Source: Marisediminitalea oceani (GTDB lineage: Bacteria > Pseudomonadota > Gammaproteobacteria > Enterobacterales > Alteromonadaceae). From it: 63,186 bases of DNA. The notes beneath the pieces were generated by a model that searched no databases, had not been told where the DNA came from, and saw only the letters and a list, made by a program, of their open reading frames with translations. Position numbers and translations under genes: made by a program. The number at the start of each line of letters is the position of its first letter. The first letter of the stretch is position 1. Shown one piece after another: positions 25,572 through 35,335 of the stretch. The stretch is taken from NCBI RefSeq assembly GCF_003731635.1, contig NZ_RCUA01000017.1:1-63186 (forward strand), written 5' to 3'.

Positions 25572-26279
25572 TTAGAAATGATAACGCGCTGTCAGCGCCA
25601 CCACTGAATAATCAGCTCCGCCAGTGTAACCGAGGTTAACCGAAGCAGCTTCGGTAACAAAATACCCCGCCTCCACGCAATAAACAAACTCCGTATCAGC
25701 GCCATCAGTGTCGAATCGCTCAGCACCGACAGAACCTTTGAGGACAAAGTCGTTGACGTTAAGAATATATCGTGCGGCCGCACTGAAATAGTTTTCATCA
25801 GCAGACTCAGAGTAGCTATCGCTTACGGTTTCAAGAATTGGATTTCCGTCGATATCCGTATAACGGATTTCTGCAGTAAAATCGACATCCGCAGTCGCAT
25901 CTAGGTTACCGTAAGCAACCATTAGGTCGATAGTAGCGCCGTGGCTGACATCCCAGATATAACCAGCACCAAGCTCGTAACGGGTAGTGGTAAGTTCCAT
26001 ATTCGCCCGCTCATCAACCTCGAAACCCGGTTCTGATATGCCGTAGTTTTGATTGGTATCGTCCACAGCTCTCATGTACTGGCCAGCGACAAAAAATTGA
26101 TCGAATTGTTTGGCAACACTTATCGTAATACCGGCTGGCTTCACTTCATCAATATCGTCGATTTCAAACTGAACATAGCCTGCTTCAGCATAATTAAACT
26201 GCGGATTGTTTGCGCTGGTTTGGGCCATAGCCTGATATGAGGTGAGCAATACGGATATCGCCAGAGAGGTTTTTCTTAT
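25572..26279 (-). CDS. outer-membrane beta-barrel protein, apparent ATA start
   Basis: Protein of about 235 residues made of alternating strands and ending ALTARYHF, with the C-terminal Phe of outer-membrane barrels. Reading from ATA at 26279 gives a proper signal peptide (IRKTSLAISVLLTSYQAMAQ) and places AAGGA 9 nt upstream. The only conventional start in this part of the frame is a TTG at 26249, which lacks a Shine-Dalgarno and cuts the signal peptide. An in-frame stop lies 24 nt before the ATA. Start by ATA, or a recent ATG-to-ATA mutation, are the options. Confidence 0.75.
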   Translation of the reverse strand: MRKTSLAISVLLTSYQAMAQTSANNPQFNYAEAGYVQFEIDDIDEVKPAGITISVAKQFDQFFVAGQYMRAVDDTNQNYGISEPGFEVDERANMELTTTRYELGAGYIWDVSHGATIDLMVAYGNLDATADVDFTAEIRYTDIDGNPILETVSDSYSESADENYFSAAARYILNVNDFVLKGSVGAERFDTDGADTEFVYCVEAGYFVTEAASVNLGYTGGADYSVVALTARYHF

Positions 26280-26503
26280 GTGGTTTTTTCCTTGTAACCA
26301 TTAAAACGTCAAACTTATCAACCAACTATTAACCGTCGGCCGGTAAAGTTGCGCCGAGCTTAAATGAAAAAGGCGATATTTTCACGTTTAATTTTTGCCT
26401 GGATAAAAACGGCTTAAACACTCAATACTGACCATCATGACTCACCCGGTTTGGTTAGTTTTGCCGATGTGCCATACTCCCGGTGTTTACCAAGGAGTAC
26501 TTC

Positions 26504-27502
26504 ATGAGCCAATACAAAGAAATATTTCTGGCCGCACGCCCCGATGGCAATCCCATTGGCCCGCAGTTGTTCGAGGTCGTGTCAAAAGACATTCCACAGC
26601 CTGGCCCGGGCGAGCTGCTGGTTAAGCAAACCCATATGTCGATGGACCCGGCCATGCTGGGCTGGATGATGCCCGATGAAGACAGCTATATCCCGCCGGT
26701 AGCCCTTAATACCCGCATGCGCTCGAGCGGATACGGCGAAGTGATTACCTCAAACCACCCGGATTTCTCACCAGGCGATAAAGTAATGGGCATGATGGGC
26801 TGGACCGAATATATCCTGAGTGACGGTAAAGGCCTCAACAAACTGCCTGCTGGCGTTGACGGTGAAACCGCGCTGGCGGTATTTGGCTTACCCGGTCTGA
26901 CCGCCACCCAGGGTTTGTTTAGTATTGGCAAACCACAAGCCGGTGAGACCCTGGTAGTCACCGGCGCGGCAGGCTCGGTTGGCTCCATGGTTGGCCAGCT
27001 GGCAAAAGCTGAAGGCCTTAGGGTTATCGGCGTGGTCGGCAGTGACGAAAAGGCAGACTGGATAGTCAACGAGCTTGGCTTTGACGGCGCGGTCAACTAT
27101 AAAACCGATGATTTAGCCGCTAAGATTAAGGCGCTGACTCCACAGGGTGTTGATGTTTTCTTTGAAAACACCGGCGGCCCGGTGCAACAGCACATTTTTG
27201 ATCGCATGAATGTACACGGGCGAATAGTGGTTTGCGGTATGATTGCCGACTACACCGCCGCATCGCCAGCGCCGGGGCCTAACTGGATCCCGCTGATTAA
27301 GAAACGGATTTTGATTCAGGGTTTTGCCATGCCGGACCATCTGCATGAAACGCCCAGGCTGCTTAGCAAGCTCAGTCCCTACGTGACCGCCGGCAAAATA
27401 AAATACCGCACCCATGTACTAGACGGACTGGAAAGCGCCATGAGCGCGCTTAACCTGTTTTTTAGCGGCGCCAATCAAGGCAAGCTGCTTATCAGGCTGT
27501 AG
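26504..27502 (+). CDS. NADPH-dependent oxidoreductase, CurA-like MDR family
   Basis: Zinc-free medium-chain reductase of 332 residues, reducing alkenals or enones with NADPH. The start at 26504 has AAGGAG 7 nt upstream. The N-terminus (FLAARPDGNPIGPQLFEVVS) is typical of the curcumin-reductase/leukotriene B4 dehydrogenase group. The Rossmann motif is TGAAGSVGSMVGQLAK (about 155-170), and the substrate-side GPNW is present. It is probably monocistronic. The exact substrate is unknown. Confidence 0.88.
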   Translation: MSQYKEIFLAARPDGNPIGPQLFEVVSKDIPQPGPGELLVKQTHMSMDPAMLGWMMPDEDSYIPPVALNTRMRSSGYGEVITSNHPDFSPGDKVMGMMGWTEYILSDGKGLNKLPAGVDGETALAVFGLPGLTATQGLFSIGKPQAGETLVVTGAAGSVGSMVGQLAKAEGLRVIGVVGSDEKADWIVNELGFDGAVNYKTDDLAAKIKALTPQGVDVFFENTGGPVQQHIFDRMNVHGRIVVCGMIADYTAASPAPGPNWIPLIKKRILIQGFAMPDHLHETPRLLSKLSPYVTAGKIKYRTHVLDGLESAMSALNLFFSGANQGKLLIRL

Positions 27503-27535
27503 CCACGCAACAGGGTGCTGGCCAGTGTTGTCTGC

Positions 27536-27994
27536 TCAGCGCCCATTGCTCAGCACCATGTCCACATGAGGAATACCATCTTCCAGGTAGTCCTCAGAGT
27601 TTCTGACAAAGCCAAACTGCTGATAGACCTTTTCAAGATAAACCTGTGCACCGATCTGAATGTCCTTATCCGGCCACAGCCGCTGACATTCTTCCAACGC
27701 TTTGCTGATGAGTTGCTGGCCGTACCTTTTACCTCTGGTGTGCCCCGCTACAGCGACCCGGCCAATACTCACCTGTGGAAAGCTAACGCCAGGCGGCAAT
27801 AATCTTGCATAGGCCACCAGCTCGCTATTACTGGTACCCAACAGGTGATAAACCCCTTTTATACGGTCTTTATCGTCGAGTTCCGGGTAGGGGCAGTTTT
27901 GTTCCACAACAAATACGTCGGTGCGTAATTTGAGTAATTCGTAGAGCTGGTCGGTAGTGAGCTGAGAGAAGGGTAACGAGCACCAGTTAAGCAT
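27536..27994 (-). CDS. elaA: ElaA-family GNAT acetyltransferase
   Basis: Protein of 152 residues with the ElaA hallmarks LRTDVFVVEQNCPYPELDDK (23-42) and the acetyl-CoA loop GRVAVAGHTRGKRYGQQL (about 78-95). The C-terminal GFVRNSEDYLEDGIPHVDM completes the GNAT fold. Biological substrate unknown. It is convergent with the oxidoreductase gene, 33 bp away. Confidence 0.92.
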   Translation of the reverse strand: MLNWCSLPFSQLTTDQLYELLKLRTDVFVVEQNCPYPELDDKDRIKGVYHLLGTSNSELVAYARLLPPGVSFPQVSIGRVAVAGHTRGKRYGQQLISKALEECQRLWPDKDIQIGAQVYLEKVYQQFGFVRNSEDYLEDGIPHVDMVLSNGR

Positions 27995-28444
27995 AAAGAC
28001 CTCCGCGATAATGCTGGCAGAGATAATTGCCGATCCCCCGAATCATTGCAATCAGTAGTGATGAATAAAGCGATTAATACGCACTGTTTCAAAAGGAAAA
28101 ATCATACAATTATTTAACATTCAAACGGTAGGACAAGTGCACTTATTAATAATTCGTAATTTATTAATTAAAATCAATAAATAGCTAAATAACTACAAGA
28201 CACTGTTTTATATAAACTTATATTCTTACTCACCACTTAAAGCCAACCATACCCCGGGAATTATTCGTTAACGGTATGTTGACTGTAGTATTATCATACA
28301 ATAGTATCACCAACCCAAGAATAACAATAATAAAGAATTGAGATTTCGACCTGATTGAAGTCGATACCTTACAACGCGCCAGGATTTTCACAATTGGACG
28401 ACATACCTGTGAACTGCGCATTCACATATATTTGGAGATAATAC
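27995..28444. other. AT-rich intergenic region upstream of the TonB-dependent receptor
   Basis: Divergent 450-bp control region for elaA and the receptor gene. It is AT-rich, with no credible gene. A dyad TGTGAA-N7-TTCACA at 28408-28426 lies just before the Shine-Dalgarno GGAG (28434-28437) and could be an operator. I cannot place a convincing promoter. Confidence 0.4.
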
Positions 28445-31114
28445 ATGTTTAAACGTGCTCAACTTGCCAGCGCCGTTTTATTCGCACTTTCCGCCCAGCC
28501 TCTGTATGCCCAGGACACCGACAGCATGCCCAGCGAGGACGAGGTTGAAGTTATTGATGTACGTGGGGTGAAGGCCAGCCTTAATTCCGCGCAAAACATG
28601 AAAATGAACGCATCAAACATTTCTGATGTGATTGTCGCACAGGATATTGGCAAGCTACCCGATAACAGCGTGGCGGCAGCCCTGCAACGGGTAACAGGTA
28701 TTCAGGTAGCCCGTACCAATGGTGAAGTAAACCAGGTACTGATTCGTGGTTTACCCGATATCGTCACCACTATGAGCGGTCGCAATATCTTCACTACAAC
28801 CGGTCGTTCCATCTCACTGGCAGACATTCCGGCCGATTTGGTCTATTCCGTTGACGTTAAAAAATCTATCAGCGCTGCTGATATCGAAGGGGGCATGGCC
28901 GGTAGTATAGATATTCAGTTACGTCGCCCGTTTGATTTCGACGACGGCTTTTCAGCCGCCGGTAACCTACGCTATGAGTACAGCGACGAAGCTGAATCAT
29001 GGAACCCGGTAGGCAGCATTACCATTAATAACAACTGGGAAAACAGTAATGGCCGCTTTGGAGCCATGCTGAGCGTTTCGCATCAGGACCGCGACTTCCA
29101 GGACCAGGTAAACTTTGTAACGGCACCATTTGAACTGCCAGACAGCGTGGTAAACAACCCGAATTCTGCACCGCTAAATGTAGCCGGCGCACCGGCGATA
29201 GCGCCTAACGTTATCGGTGGTTATTTCCGCTACGGCGATCGCACGCGTGATTCATTTAACGCGTCATTCCAGTGGGAGCCAAACAGCAACAGCTCATATT
29301 ACCTGGACGTGTTCGGTGTTAATTACGAGCAAAACAGCCAGCTGAACTTCTGGGTACCACTGCCAAGCTGGGGAGGTTGGGGCGATGGCTATGTGGAGTC
29401 GTATAAAGAAGGCTCTAACGTTGCCCAGTCAGTAGTGCGTCCAGATGCACCAGGCACTATCACCAGTAACCAGTCGTTCTTCAACGAATCTGATACATAC
29501 CAATTTGCCCTGGGCGGTAAATGGTACTTTGATAACGTTACCGTTGAATCAGACCTGGCGTATACCGATACTGAAGCCAACAACCGTGGCTTTATTCTGG
29601 ATTTAGCGTTCTTTGCTGACACCATTATCTATGACTTCGACAAGAACGGCGCCGGGATTTCTGACGTTCAGATCCTTAACAGCGACGGTCAGCCTTATGA
29701 TATGACCGATCTGAGCCAGTACAACCTGTGGACTTACTTTGATTCACGTGGTCACCAGGAAGGTGAGGCCATCGACTGGACACTGGATGCCAATATTGCG
29801 CTGGACTCCTGGATCCACTCTGTAGATGTTGGTCTTCGCCTGAACGACCGCTCAGCCTTTAACCAGGAGGCCGATACTGGTGGTCGTGGTAACATTTCTG
29901 GCCGTGATGTTACACTAACTGAATTCCCGGGCCTGGAAGACTACTCGCCCAGCGGTTACATGAGTGACGTAACCAACCTCAACAACACGCAGTGGTTAAC
30001 GCCGAATGCCAGCTACCTGCTTAGCAATCGCGCCGATATCCGCGAAGCGATGGGCCATTCTCGTGATGAGCCTGAGTTCCTGCCAGCGCGTTACTACGAC
30101 AATACAGAAAAGAACTACGCCATTTACGCGCAGGCTAACTTCAGCCGTGAGTTTGGTGACATGATCCTTGATGGTCAGGCCGGTGTTCGTGTTGTTCGTC
30201 TGGAATCTGAACTTAACGGTAACCGAATCACCGACGGCGTAGTGGAGCCTGTAACGGTTGATAACAGCAACACAGAAGTACTGCCAGCGGTTAACCTGCG
30301 CCTAGAAGTTATTGACAATCTGTTCCTGCGTAGTGCCTATGGTAAAACTATCAGGCGCCCTGACTTTGCCCAGTTAAACCCGAGCACCACCTACTTTGAA
30401 ACCACCGCTACCGGCTCTATTGGTTACGGTGATGGCGGTAACCCGGACCTGGTTGCGGTTGAATCGCAAAACTACGATTTGGCAGCAGAATGGTACTTCG
30501 GTGAGGCCAGCTCACTGACAGCCACGGTATTCTACCGCGATATTGACGGTTACATCATTGTCTCCAACGAAATTGTTAACGTTGACGGTGTGGACTTCTC
30601 GATTTCACGGCCACAAAATGCCGGAAGCGGCTCACTGGAAGGTACCGAGTTAGCCTATACCCATTTCTATGAAGGTCTGCCAGGCGTACTTGATGGACTG
30701 GGTGTGCAGTTAAGTGCCACGTTCATGGATCACGAAACCGAAAACGCCGCCGGCGTTATGCAGCCACTACCGAATGTGTCTGATGAGTCTTACAACGCGA
30801 TTCTGATGTATGAGCGTGAGGGACTGAACATGCGTTTAGCGTATAACTGGCGCAGTGAGTGGTACGGTAGCTTTAACGAAGTAGGCGCTCAGCCGGGCAG
30901 CTCTGTGGTTCACAAACCAATTAGCACCCTGGACTTCTCGGTTAACTACGATGTAACAGAGAACCTGACCGTGAGCTTCGACGGTACTAACCTGACCGAT
31001 GACGTAGCGAACGACTACTTCGGTGGCGACTCAGCAGACGACGCACGTTTGTATCCTCGCGATACTTACATTCGTGACCGTACCTTTGCGCTGGGTATCC
31101 GCTACAGAATGTAG
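28445..31114 (+). CDS. TonB-dependent receptor, Caulobacter type
   Basis: Outer-membrane transporter of 889 residues, energised by TonB, probably for carbohydrate or another large substrate. It has a signal peptide (1-22, ending LYAQ), a TonB-box-like segment EVEVIDVRG (33-41), a plug domain (about 55-165, DIGKLPDNSVAAALQRVTGI, QVLIRGLP) and a 22-strand barrel. The protein ends GIRYRM, so the last residue is not the usual aromatic. A GGAG Shine-Dalgarno precedes the start, and a strong terminator follows. Neighbours give no substrate clue. Confidence 0.93.
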   Translation: MFKRAQLASAVLFALSAQPLYAQDTDSMPSEDEVEVIDVRGVKASLNSAQNMKMNASNISDVIVAQDIGKLPDNSVAAALQRVTGIQVARTNGEVNQVLIRGLPDIVTTMSGRNIFTTTGRSISLADIPADLVYSVDVKKSISAADIEGGMAGSIDIQLRRPFDFDDGFSAAGNLRYEYSDEAESWNPVGSITINNNWENSNGRFGAMLSVSHQDRDFQDQVNFVTAPFELPDSVVNNPNSAPLNVAGAPAIAPNVIGGYFRYGDRTRDSFNASFQWEPNSNSSYYLDVFGVNYEQNSQLNFWVPLPSWGGWGDGYVESYKEGSNVAQSVVRPDAPGTITSNQSFFNESDTYQFALGGKWYFDNVTVESDLAYTDTEANNRGFILDLAFFADTIIYDFDKNGAGISDVQILNSDGQPYDMTDLSQYNLWTYFDSRGHQEGEAIDWTLDANIALDSWIHSVDVGLRLNDRSAFNQEADTGGRGNISGRDVTLTEFPGLEDYSPSGYMSDVTNLNNTQWLTPNASYLLSNRADIREAMGHSRDEPEFLPARYYDNTEKNYAIYAQANFSREFGDMILDGQAGVRVVRLESELNGNRITDGVVEPVTVDNSNTEVLPAVNLRLEVIDNLFLRSAYGKTIRRPDFAQLNPSTTYFETTATGSIGYGDGGNPDLVAVESQNYDLAAEWYFGEASSLTATVFYRDIDGYIIVSNEIVNVDGVDFSISRPQNAGSGSLEGTELAYTHFYEGLPGVLDGLGVQLSATFMDHETENAAGVMQPLPNVSDESYNAILMYEREGLNMRLAYNWRSEWYGSFNEVGAQPGSSVVHKPISTLDFSVNYDVTENLTVSFDGTNLTDDVANDYFGGDSADDARLYPRDTYIRDRTFALGIRYRM

Positions 31115-31140
31115 TCTTAAATCACCCTGTAATTTTTGAT

Positions 31141-31172
31141 AAAACCCCGCTTCTGCGGGGTTTTCTTTTTTG
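31141..31172 (+). terminator. rho-independent terminator after the TonB-dependent receptor
   Basis: Stem AAAACCCCGC/GCGGGGTTTT with loop TTCT (31141-31164), followed by a T-rich run. Confidence 0.9.
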
Positions 31173-31268
31173 CTGTTCCGCCTCTTTCAACTCTTGTTTT
31201 TTCACAACGAACAGCCGCCCATCCCGCCATAGTACGAAAGTACTGTAGCCCGCCACGCTTAATTCAGG

Positions 31269-31298
31269 TTGACTGTCACAAAATGGCGTCTGTATAAG
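31269..31298 (+). promoter_or_regulatory. probable sigma-70 promoter of the chemoreceptor gene
   Basis: TTGACT (31269-31274), an 18-bp spacer and TATAAG (31293-31298), 33 bp upstream of the start codon at 31331. Confidence 0.5.
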
Positions 31299-31330
31299 AC
31301 CATTGATAAATCTAACAAAAAGTAGTTGCT

Positions 31331-32998
31331 ATGCAGTTAACAATAAAAAACAAACTTCGTGCGCTGGCAATTCTTCCGGTTCTGTTTCTAAGTGTTTTTC
31401 TACTGTTTTTAAACAACTATGAAGCGGAATCACTGGTTGAATCGCAACTGAAGGAAACCCGCGAGCAACTACTGGATGTTAAACACCAGGAACTCAGGCA
31501 CTACATCGACCTGGCCCTCTCATCGGTAAGCGACCTAACGACAGATCCCGCCAACCGTGCAGAGGGGCTGGCTCGTTTACGCCAGCAGCAGTTTGGCGAC
31601 AACGGCTACTTTTTTGGCTACGACAGTCAGGGCATACGACACCTGCTGGGTAGCAGCGACACCGGCCTGGGAGAGAACTTTTGGGACCTTCAGGATAAAA
31701 AATCTCAGTACATTGTGCGCGACCTGGTCGCCACCGGTAAACAAACCAATGGTGGCTATTACGTTTATTATTTCCCCCGTCTGGGCGAGAGTACACCACT
31801 ACCCAAACTGTCCTATGTTCGCTACATTCCGGCCTGGGATCTTGTCATTGGTGCCGGCTTTTACATTGATGATATCGATAATTACATCAGTACCTTAAGA
31901 GAAGAAGCCAGCGAAGCCCGCCAGGACACTTTTATTCTGACCCTGGTGATTACGGTAGCGGTATTACTGATTGCGGTTGGCACCTCGTTTTTAATTTCCC
32001 GCGGGATCCTGCAGCGTCTGCTATCGTTGAGTAATTCATTTCACGAACTCACGCAGGGTGATGGTGATCTGACTCAGCGTGTTAACGACGGTGGAAACGA
32101 CGAAGTCAGCGGACTGGCGCGTAACTTTAACGGCTTTGCCTCACGCATCCACCAGTTAATCAGTCAGGTGGCGTCACAAAGCGAATCCGCCTATCAGTCA
32201 ACCACTGCCATCAGCAGCGACACCAGGCACGCCGGTGCACAACTGCGTAAGGGCCAGCAAAGCAGCCACACCGTGTCGGGCTTTGTTGGCGATCTGGTGA
32301 CCTCAGCCAGAGAAATTGCGACCAACGCCACACAAACCGCTAGTGCAGCAAGCCAGGTGAAAAGCCACTGCGATGAAGCCAATCGCTCTATTAATGAAAC
32401 CGTCCAGGTGATGAGTGGCCTGGAGTCTGAAATATCCGTATCTGCCGAGCAAATCGCCACGCTGCAAAAAGACGTAGTGGAAATCGGTAAAGTACTGGCG
32501 GTGATTAACGGTATAGCCGACCAGACCAACCTGCTGGCCTTAAATGCGGCGATTGAAGCGGCCCGCGCTGGCGAGCAGGGCCGGGGCTTTGCGGTGGTAG
32601 CCGACGAAGTACGCGAACTGGCACAACGAACCCAGGGCAGCACCGAAGTCATTAGTCACACCATCACGCGCCTTGAGCAATCGGCGGCCAATGCGGTCGA
32701 AACGATGACTGTAAGCAGCGCTAAAAGTGTTCAGGCCAGTCAGGTGACCCAACAATCTCAACAAGCGCTTAGCCAGGTGAATACCGCGCTGGCGACCATT
32801 AACGCTATGAGTGATTCAACTGCGGCAGAAACAGAGAGTCAGGTAGCGTTAGGCGATCAGTTACAGCATCATGTGCGAGAACTGGTCGCGACACTGCAGA
32901 ATATTGTTGAGCGTGCTGAGGTGAGTCAGCAGACCGCTGATAAGCTGGCCGAACAGATGCAGTCGTTACGCCACCTCATGGCTCAATTTGTTATTTAA
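31331..32998 (+). CDS. methyl-accepting chemotaxis protein with Cache sensor
   Basis: Chemoreceptor of 555 residues. Transmembrane segment 1 (about 10-29) is followed by a periplasmic single-Cache domain (about 35-190, [33 protein letters not shown]), transmembrane segment 2 (about 196-222) and HAMP (about 223-275). The cytoplasmic signalling domain has the hairpin tip ([20 protein letters not shown]) conserved. No C-terminal CheR-docking pentapeptide is present. Single-Cache domains of this sort usually bind small carboxylates; the ligand here is not known. Confidence 0.93.
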   Translation: MQLTIKNKLRALAILPVLFLSVFLLFLNNYEAESLVESQLKETREQLLDVKHQELRHYIDLALSSVSDLTTDPANRAEGLARLRQQQFGDNGYFFGYDSQGIRHLLGSSDTGLGENFWDLQDKKSQYIVRDLVATGKQTNGGYYVYYFPRLGESTPLPKLSYVRYIPAWDLVIGAGFYIDDIDNYISTLREEASEARQDTFILTLVITVAVLLIAVGTSFLISRGILQRLLSLSNSFHELTQGDGDLTQRVNDGGNDEVSGLARNFNGFASRIHQLISQVASQSESAYQSTTAISSDTRHAGAQLRKGQQSSHTVSGFVGDLVTSAREIATNATQTASAASQVKSHCDEANRSINETVQVMSGLESEISVSAEQIATLQKDVVEIGKVLAVINGIADQTNLLALNAAIEAARAGEQGRGFAVVADEVRELAQRTQGSTEVISHTITRLEQSAANAVETMTVSSAKSVQASQVTQQSQQALSQVNTALATINAMSDSTAAETESQVALGDQLQHHVRELVATLQNIVERAEVSQQTADKLAEQMQSLRHLMAQFVI

Positions 32999-32999
32999 C

Positions 33000-33569
33000 C
33001 TACTCTTCGAAACGCGGTGCAAATATAATTTTGCCCGGCACGATGTCCAGTTTTAAAGGGACGTTACTGAGCCAGGCCAGACCGCCTTTGGCGTTATCCA
33101 CCTTATAAACCGGTTGGGTAGCCAGATAACTGTTAAACAATCCCATGTAGCGGTCTGCCAGCGGAGTCAGATTGCCTTTAAAACCCGCCGCATCAATTTC
33201 ACTGCGGGTCAGTGTAAGCGAGCGTACATACAGGGCTTTTTCCTGCTGGTTGTAATACGGCTCACCTTCCAATCCCAGTTTGACCTTAGCCGGGTAACGC
33301 AATCCAAACACTGACACACTGGCAATGGCGTCTGCCTGCAGCGCAACCACCGAACGATTATCCGGTCCTACAACCACTTTCAGCGATGACACACTCAGCA
33401 TAACCGGTATGCCCGCGACGGAGGTTTTCTGACTTAGCTGGTCAAGGTGTGCTAACAAACCTTGCTCAATATCATGCTCAGTGACTGTATAGGAGGCAAT
33501 GGAAGAAAGAGTGCTGCAGGCGCAGATTAGGCCAAACAGCGTAGCAAGAATAAAGCTTCTTAATAACAT
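33000..33569 (-). CDS. DUF1439 family lipoprotein (YceB-like)
   Basis: Lipoprotein of 189 residues starting at the ATG at 33569. The long upstream extension lacks signal features and is rejected. The signal peptide ends in a lipobox LICAC, with the mature Cys at about residue 18. The mature part has the DUF1439 pattern (YTVTEHDIEQGLLAHLDQ, VKLGLEGEPYYNQQEKALYV). E. coli YceB is the relative; function unknown. It converges on the chemoreceptor with a 1-nt gap. Confidence 0.8.
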   Translation of the reverse strand: MLLRSFILATLFGLICACSTLSSIASYTVTEHDIEQGLLAHLDQLSQKTSVAGIPVMLSVSSLKVVVGPDNRSVVALQADAIASVSVFGLRYPAKVKLGLEGEPYYNQQEKALYVRSLTLTRSEIDAAGFKGNLTPLADRYMGLFNSYLATQPVYKVDNAKGGLAWLSNVPLKLDIVPGKIIFAPRFEE

Positions 33570-33641
33570 GCAGGGTACCGGATGAGTTTCAACCCGGTTA
33601 ATCCTACACCAAAACAACGAAACAAAGCGCTTTTTATGGTT

Positions 33642-33666
33642 AAAGGCCCGCGCGCTGGCGGGCCTT
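33642..33666 (-). terminator. terminator of the porin/PstS-like operon
   Basis: Stem AAAGGCCCGC/GCGGGCCTTT with loop GCGCTG, 27 bp beyond the stop at 33693. T-rich on both sides, so it could act in both directions. Confidence 0.8.
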
Positions 33667-33692
33667 TTCCTTCTATCAGTCAATTCTCCGGA

Positions 33693-34103
33693 CTACAGGG
33701 TAAATAGCACCTTCACCGAATCATTAACCGCTGCCGCATCGACAAAACCAATCGCATTATCCGAGCCACTGACTGTGGTCAGTACTTCGGCATCGTTGCC
33801 GAGCTCTTTCGGTGGTCGTCCGCCACCAGTAAACGCCAGTTTTGCCCAGTAAGCTTTATACTGCGACGCGTTACGCGACAACACTTTGTCGATAAACTCA
33901 TCCGCGGCGGCGCCTTTTTGCATAAAGGGGGTCAGAGACTTATCTTTACCAAGAAAAATCTGCGCCACCTGATCTTTATCCACAGCACCCGAATAACCAG
34001 GATTAACCACCACAGCCACTTCGGCCTTAGCGCCACCAGCAACAATCACCATAGCTAACAATGCCAGTTTCAGGGGTATACGTTTAATCAAATAAATCAT
34101 CAT
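33693..34103 (-). CDS. small secreted PstS-like phosphate-binding-domain protein
   Basis: Protein of 136 residues with a signal peptide (about 1-27, ending GGAKA). The mature part (VAVVVNPGYSGAVDKDQVAQ, IFLGKDKSLTPFMQ) resembles the N-terminal lobe of PstS-like phosphate-binding proteins, which are normally over 250 residues. Short versions of this type are common beside porins in marine gammaproteobacteria and may have a non-transport role. It follows the porin by 8 nt and shares its transcript. Confidence 0.75.
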   Translation of the reverse strand: MMIYLIKRIPLKLALLAMVIVAGGAKAEVAVVVNPGYSGAVDKDQVAQIFLGKDKSLTPFMQKGAAADEFIDKVLSRNASQYKAYWAKLAFTGGGRPPKELGNDAEVLTTVSGSDNAIGFVDAAAVNDSVKVLFTL

Positions 34104-34111
34104 ACTTCCCC

Positions 34112-35233
34112 TTAAAACACAGTAACGATGGCGGCTTGCAAGGCGCCGGATTTATCACCACCAAAGAGTTCCGTGTGGGTGTATTCAAACTTCATAGCTG
34201 CCGAGGAGTGAAAGTCCCAGCGCAGGCCAACCGAATAAAATGGCAGTGAGTATTCGCGGGTCGCCAGGACCGCTTCAGTTTGCGCATACAAAGCATCAAG
34301 CCCCGGATCAACACCCAGTGGCACCTGGTTAATGGCGTCACGGTAAGGCTTGCTAACGTCCTCGCCCACGGTGGCGTGGACCATAAAGTTATCGAAGCGT
34401 TTGCCCACAGAAACCATCCAGGGCTCGTAGTCGCCAATCAGTGTTTTATCCAGTGATGAGGGAATATACTCGGCCACAAATAACCAGTCCTGATTATCAA
34501 AAATGACACCGAACTCCAGGCCTTCAGACTTATCCTCATTGACATCCAGCTCACTGCCGACTTCAGGAAACGGCGTCATTTGCCAGGCCGCCACCAGCGG
34601 TTCCAGCCCCAGTTCACCACTAAAGTCAAACTGCAGGTAACTACTGCGGAAAGTCCACCAGCCATAGTTAACACTGGCGACCACACTGAATATATTCTCC
34701 ATCTGATAGTCGTTACCCTGGGATTCAAAATCCTCGGAGCCGTAATACAGGCGCAAATTGACCATCGCATCGCCAACCGTCAGATCGTGAATAGAGGCAA
34801 TACCATCAATGGAGTCGAACGGTGCCTTGTAAACTTCTCCGGGAGGCGCTATCCAGTGATAGGCATAAGACACATCCAGATAGTCAGAGTAGAGATACAT
34901 GGGTATCCGCTGCCGCCCGGCCTGAATTCGCCAGGACGGACTGACCTCATAGGATAAAAATGCCCAGGTAAACTCTGGCTCCCAGTCGTCTCTCCCCCGT
35001 GCCCGTATCTGTACCGTCGCACTTAAATCGTCGGTTAGGTCTGAGTAGGCCTGTAAGGCGAAGAATGAGCCGGTTTTAAAATCGACATTGTCATCATAGC
35101 CTCTCACTTCTACGTCGCTGTCGGTTGCGACACCGCCAACCACGCTGGCAAATCCACTAAAATTGATATCAGCGCTAACACTAAAAGGCAAGGTTGCCAG
35201 CGCCGTAGCCGCTGCAATAATTGGTTTATTCAT
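34112..35233 (-). CDS. outer-membrane porin
   Basis: Protein of 373 residues with a signal peptide (1-21, ending SVSA). A regular barrel pattern follows (INFSGFASVVGGVATDSD, WRIQAGRQRIPMYLYSDY, YSVGLRWDFHSSAAMKFEYT). The last strand ends IVTVF with C-terminal Phe. The substrate is unknown; the coupled PstS-like gene suggests an anion, but this is inference. Confidence 0.85.
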   Translation of the reverse strand: MNKPIIAAATALATLPFSVSADINFSGFASVVGGVATDSDVEVRGYDDNVDFKTGSFFALQAYSDLTDDLSATVQIRARGRDDWEPEFTWAFLSYEVSPSWRIQAGRQRIPMYLYSDYLDVSYAYHWIAPPGEVYKAPFDSIDGIASIHDLTVGDAMVNLRLYYGSEDFESQGNDYQMENIFSVVASVNYGWWTFRSSYLQFDFSGELGLEPLVAAWQMTPFPEVGSELDVNEDKSEGLEFGVIFDNQDWLFVAEYIPSSLDKTLIGDYEPWMVSVGKRFDNFMVHATVGEDVSKPYRDAINQVPLGVDPGLDALYAQTEAVLATREYSLPFYSVGLRWDFHSSAAMKFEYTHTELFGGDKSGALQAAIVTVF

Positions 35234-35335
35234 AGTTTTTTCCGGATTAATAGTAACTCAGTAAGCCGCGTGCCGGCGGCGCTTCGTTTTTATCTGCCCC
35301 CGTTATCCCCGGGGTTTAAAGTGGCTTAAACCTCG

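Noticed and set aside
28408..28426. CRP site upstream of the TonB-dependent receptor
   Set aside because: TGTGA and TCACA half-sites are present but with a 9-nt spacer instead of 6.
33570..33683. Longer start of the DUF1439 lipoprotein
   Set aside because: It would bury the lipoprotein signal peptide inside the protein.
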